A stretch of DNA of 64,000 nucleotides, from assembly GCA_937929935.1 (NCBI GenBank), contig CALFUL010000004.1, positions 186,001-250,000 of the forward strand, in the 5' to 3' direction. Below are positions 60,783 to 64,000 of this stretch, piece after piece. The notes beneath the pieces are model-generated. The model was not told the DNA's origin. It worked only from the letters and a program-made list of their open reading frames with translations, and made no database searches. Position 1 is the stretch's first letter, and each line of letters starts with the position of its first letter. This DNA comes from an uncultured Flavobacteriaceae bacterium. Lineage in GTDB: Bacteria; Bacteroidota; Bacteroidia; Flavobacteriales; Flavobacteriaceae. Both the position numbers and the translations under genes were made by a program.

Positions 60783-62873
60783 ATGAACCAAGCAATTTTT
60801 ATTCTTTCTCTTTTTTTCTTCGGATGCGTAGCTAATGCACAACATCAAGATAAGGTCGATTTTATTAAGGGAAAAGCCTTTATCAAACCTTATGGCGGAA
60901 AATATAAAATAAGCGGAACTGTGAATTATGAATTCGAAGTTTTGGCTCTAGTGGATTCAATTTTTATCGATGCGAAAAATATGGACTTATTATCTGTTGA
61001 TCTTAATGATAAGAAGAAGAAGTATACATATGACGGAAAAACCCTAGTCCTAAAGAAAAAATTTAAAAAAGGGTCTTTACACCGATTGACAATTCGATAC
61101 CAGGCAAATCCCCAACAAACACTTTATCATATGGGTTTTGATGATAATATTACTGGTAATGAGCAAATTTGGACACAAGGGCAAGGCAAGTACACCAGTC
61201 ATTGGTTACCTAGCTTTGATGCTATGGAGGAAAAGGTGGAGTTTGATTTAACCATAAATGGTGGGTCTTCCCACGTTGTAATTGCAAATGGCAAATTAAT
61301 TGATAAGAAGTTTGGAGGTCATGGAACATATGAATGGCATTTTGATATGCTGCAACCTATGAGCAGCTACCTATTGGCTTTCGCAATAGGCAACTATGAA
61401 AAGCAAGAGCTAAAATCAAAAAGCGGAATACCCATTGAAAATTATTATTACCCTCAAGACAGTTTAAAAGTAGAACCTACATACCGTTACACCAAACAAA
61501 TATTTGATTTTTTAGAAGAGGAAATAGGAGTTGCCTACCCGTGGCAGAATTACAAGCAAGTACCGGTACATGATTTCTTGTATGCCGGAATGGAGAATAC
61601 CACCACAACTATTTTCTCGGATCAGTATGTGATTGATTCCACCGCGTTTGTAGATAAAAATTATGTGAATGTCAATGCCCACGAACTGGCACACCAATGG
61701 TTCGGAAATTTAGTAACAGAGAAAGATGGCAACCACCATTGGTTACATGAAGGTTTTGCAACCTATTATGCCCAATTGGCTGAAAAAGAGGTTTTCGGGG
61801 ATGATCATTATTATTGGAAGTTGAATTCCTCTTTAATTCAGCTTCAAGATGCAGTCGCTAAAGGTAATGGTCAGGCTTTAATGGATCCAAAGGCAAGTAG
61901 TTTGGTGTTTTATGAAAAGGGAGCATGGGCGCTGTATATGCTTCGTAAACAAATCGGAGACAAGTCTTTCAGAAAGGGAATTAAAAGTTATTTAGATACG
62001 TACAAATTCAAGAATGTAACGATTGATGATTTTCTAAAAGAAATTGAGAAAGCCAGTGGTAAGGATTTATCTGAATATAAAGGCAACTGGCTCAATAATG
62101 AAGAGTTTCCTTACGAAGAAGCTAAAGCACAATTGCAAAAGGATTCTAAATCATTGAGAATGCTGTTTTCGATGGAGAAGGACTTTCAGCGTTCGCAAAG
62201 TGATGATATCGATTATGTCAGTTATTGGAATGCTAGCAATTCCATCCATCTTAAAAAGCATATGATCATGAATTTTAGATCCTCATTACCTGAAGAAATC
62301 TATGCAAGAGCTTTTGAATCAGATACCATTCCTCTTAGACAAGCACTTTTATTAGGTCGTGATTTACCGTCATATCTCGACAATGAAAAGTTAAAAGAAC
62401 TTTTATTTGATAAGAGTTATATTACCATTGAAACTGCATTATTTCAATTGTGGCAAGCGTACCCTCAAAATGGTGCAACCTATTTAAATAGTACCCAAAA
62501 TGTAATTGGTTTGCCTAATAAGAATGTTCGCTTGCTATGGTTGACGTTGGCTATGCTTACAGAGAATTACAACAGTAAACAAACAAAGGTTTATTTTGAT
62601 GAACTAAGTTCATATACCAGTCTAAAATATTCTTTTGAAATTCGCCAAAGTGCTTTCTTATATTTAAAACAAGTTTTTGGTTTAAATGATCAAAGTTTAT
62701 TGAATTTAATAAAAGCAAGCGAGCATCATTCTTGGCAATTCAAAAAATTTGCAAGAAATTTGTTAAAAGAATTACAGCAAGATTCAGACTATAAAATGAG
62801 ATTAAAAGCAATGTCAAAAGAACTAAATGCTGAAGAATTTCGTTATTTATTTACCGAGTTAAACAAAGCATGA
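60783..62873 (+). CDS. M1 family metallo-aminopeptidase
   Basis: A 696-residue exported zinc aminopeptidase. The ATG at 60783 starts a signal peptide (MNQAIFILSLFFFGCVANAQ); an ATG at 60771 adds four residues. The exopeptidase motif GMENTTTTIF (about 262-271) and the zinc site HELAHQWFGNLVTEKDGNHHWLHEGFATYY (HExxH at about 300, Glu 18 residues on) are intact. The N-terminal saddle beta domain is at about 20-200; the C-terminal region is helical. It probably trims peptides in the periplasm or at the surface. Its stop overlaps the next gene (ATGA). Confidence 0.94.
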   Translation: MNQAIFILSLFFFGCVANAQHQDKVDFIKGKAFIKPYGGKYKISGTVNYEFEVLALVDSIFIDAKNMDLLSVDLNDKKKKYTYDGKTLVLKKKFKKGSLHRLTIRYQANPQQTLYHMGFDDNITGNEQIWTQGQGKYTSHWLPSFDAMEEKVEFDLTINGGSSHVVIANGKLIDKKFGGHGTYEWHFDMLQPMSSYLLAFAIGNYEKQELKSKSGIPIENYYYPQDSLKVEPTYRYTKQIFDFLEEEIGVAYPWQNYKQVPVHDFLYAGMENTTTTIFSDQYVIDSTAFVDKNYVNVNAHELAHQWFGNLVTEKDGNHHWLHEGFATYYAQLAEKEVFGDDHYYWKLNSSLIQLQDAVAKGNGQALMDPKASSLVFYEKGAWALYMLRKQIGDKSFRKGIKSYLDTYKFKNVTIDDFLKEIEKASGKDLSEYKGNWLNNEEFPYEEAKAQLQKDSKSLRMLFSMEKDFQRSQSDDIDYVSYWNASNSIHLKKHMIMNFRSSLPEEIYARAFESDTIPLRQALLLGRDLPSYLDNEKLKELLFDKSYITIETALFQLWQAYPQNGATYLNSTQNVIGLPNKNVRLLWLTLAMLTENYNSKQTKVYFDELSSYTSLKYSFEIRQSAFLYLKQVFGLNDQSLLNLIKASEHHSWQFKKFARNLLKELQQDSDYKMRLKAMSKELNAEEFRYLFTELNKA

Positions 62874-63787
62874 AAAGAGCATTAGTTATTTCAGGTGGTG
62901 GAAGCAAAGGAGCCTTTGCTGGCGGTGTGGCGCAGTTTCTTATTCAAGAGTCAGGAAATAAGTATGACCTCTTTGTGGGTACTTCAACAGGTAGTTTACT
63001 TATTTGCCATTTAGCGCTAGGTAAATTAGATAAAATCAAAGAAATTTATTCTAATGTCAATCAGAAAACAATATTTAATAATTGTCCTTTTATAGTAAAG
63101 AAAAAGCACGGTATTGATGAGATCTCAATTAATCATTGGAGGGTGTTAAAGAACTTTTTACAAGGTAAAAAGACTTTTGGAGAAAGTGAAAACCTCAGAA
63201 AATTGATCAGAAATAGCCTGACTATTGAAGAGTATCATCAATTAAGAGAAGGGCCTAATGATGTTGTTGTAACGGTCTCAAATCTTTCATTAAATCAAGT
63301 AGAATATAAGTCTATAATGGACTATACGTATGATGAATTTTGTGATTGGATATGGATTTCTGCAAACTATACCCCATTTATGAGTCTAGTTCGTAAAAAC
63401 GGCTCAGAGTATGCTGATGGTGGCTTAGGAAGTATTGTGCCTATTGAAGAAGCTATATTACGAGGCGCGCAACATATTGATGTTGTAGTGTTGCATACTG
63501 AGATTAATTATATGAATCGAATGCCTTCACGAAATCCGTTTGAGCTTTTAACAACCATGTTGAGTTTTATATTAGATCGTATAGAAAACCACAATATTCG
63601 TATTGGAAAATTGGTTGCAAATCAAAAAAATGCAATAATCAATCTCTACTATACACCAACTGTATTAACAACAAACTCTTTGATTTTTAACAAAGAAAAA
63701 ATGACACGTTGGTGGAAACGAGGCTATTTATATGCCAAGAATAAGAATGAAGAGACGAACCCTATTCAGCCTAATGAGCACGAATAA
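62870..63787 (+). CDS. Patatin-like phospholipase
   Basis: A 305-residue serine lipase-fold protein. The oxyanion loop SGGGSKGAFAGGV (about 8-20), the nucleophile elbow GTSTGSLL (Ser about 41) and the Asp of DGGLGSIVP (about 183) form the Ser-Asp dyad. No signal peptide is seen, so it is cytosolic, presumably acting on membrane lipids. It overlaps the M1 peptidase by 4 nt, so translation is coupled; the functional link is unclear. Confidence 0.92.
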   Translation: MKRALVISGGGSKGAFAGGVAQFLIQESGNKYDLFVGTSTGSLLICHLALGKLDKIKEIYSNVNQKTIFNNCPFIVKKKHGIDEISINHWRVLKNFLQGKKTFGESENLRKLIRNSLTIEEYHQLREGPNDVVVTVSNLSLNQVEYKSIMDYTYDEFCDWIWISANYTPFMSLVRKNGSEYADGGLGSIVPIEEAILRGAQHIDVVVLHTEINYMNRMPSRNPFELLTTMLSFILDRIENHNIRIGKLVANQKNAIINLYYTPTVLTTNSLIFNKEKMTRWWKRGYLYAKNKNEETNPIQPNEHE

Positions 63788-63930
63788 AAGCCCCTAGCCC
63801 CCAAAGGGGGAATTTTTTAATAAAATTACGGGAACGGCTTTCTTATAAATTTCCAAATGGATAATTTATAGTAGAATTTTATTTTTTATTCTTAATATGG
63901 ATTCCCCCTTTGGGGGCAAGGGGGCTTTTA
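63786..63930. repeat. Paired GC-rich inverted repeats (BIME-like)
   Basis: The left arm (63786-63813, core CCCCCAAAGGGGG) and right arm (63902-63930, core CCCCCTTTGGGGG) are near-perfect inverted copies 88 nt apart. The left hairpin is followed by AATTTTTT and can terminate the patatin gene; the right arm abuts the stop of the minus-strand gene. Confidence 0.8.
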
Positions 63931-64000
63931 CCAGAGTTCAGAAACTTCCTTTTTTACAAACGCTAAAGCGGTTGCTGACGGGTTTTGTTTATCCATAGTT
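63929..64000 (-). CDS. 3' end of a minus-strand gene, cut by window
   Basis: An open minus-strand frame runs from the window edge to TAA at 63931-63929, ending MDKQNPSATALAFVKKEVSELW. Its placement just before the repeat, with a tail ending in a plausible C-terminal helix, suggests a real gene. Too little is present to name it. Confidence 0.45.

Overview
The window looks like a chromosomal segment of a marine-type flavobacterium (Bacteroidota, Flavobacteriaceae). DNA is AT-rich. Several promoters match the Bacteroidota -33 TTG / -7 TAnnTTTG pattern, and Shine-Dalgarno sites are mostly weak. Family markers include a PorP/SprF protein, DUF4249 lipoproteins with a TonB-dependent receptor, and flavobacterial-type response regulators. 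No rRNA, tRNA, CRISPR array, prophage or transposase was seen.

Left part (1-19.5 kb), mostly core genes. A minus-strand run tpx-dgkA-ftsK-lolA-lptF/G serves peroxide defence, lipid recycling, chromosome segregation and outer-membrane biogenesis. An ion-homeostasis group follows: an NhaC-type Na+/H+ antiporter, a Ca2+/Na+-type exchanger, a CASTOR/POLLUX-like channel and a zinc-ribbon/TerB protein. Then come lpdA, a CDGSH iron-sulfur protein, a DUF1624-type acyltransferase, tilS, a DsbD-like protein and a penicillin acylase family enzyme. tpx carries an in-frame amber codon 20 codons before its natural end.

Middle part (19.6-37.3 kb), more accessory. A four-gene unit (STN-TonB receptor, two tandem DUF4249 lipoproteins, a macroglobulin/plug-like protein) is probably a cell-surface system of unknown substrate. 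Two response regulators without adjacent kinases follow; one has Glu at the phospho-acceptor position. comM and a methyltransferase lie between them. A PorP/SprF-SPOR fusion, a PD40 propeller protein and a secreted protein form a surface cluster. Its non-coding flank holds a 16-bp inverted repeat, a strong terminator-like hairpin and a related motif at the porP start.

Right part (37.4-64 kb) is metabolic. A four-gene operon couples an Nramp-like transporter lacking the usual metal ligands to 5-oxoprolinase genes pxpABC. Branched-chain amino acid synthesis follows: ilvD-ilvB-(O-methyltransferase)-ilvN-ilvC on plus and leuC-leuD-leuA-leuB on minus. Together these encode the common valine/isoleucine steps and the leucine branch; ilvA and ilvE are not here. 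The two halves are separated by about 6 kb holding a serine hydrolase, a broken GH4 glycosidase pseudogene, a soluble hybrid histidine kinase and an Asp-rich lipoprotein. recG, an M1 aminopeptidase and a patatin-like phospholipase close the window, followed by paired GC-rich inverted repeats and the 3' end of another gene.

The points most worth a second look are the Nramp-like/pxp operon, the inverted-repeat and hairpin region beside porP, the GC-rich repeats that supply ribosome-binding sites inside the ilv operon, and the relic of a third DUF4249 gene. All calls rest on reading the sequence; no database search was run.
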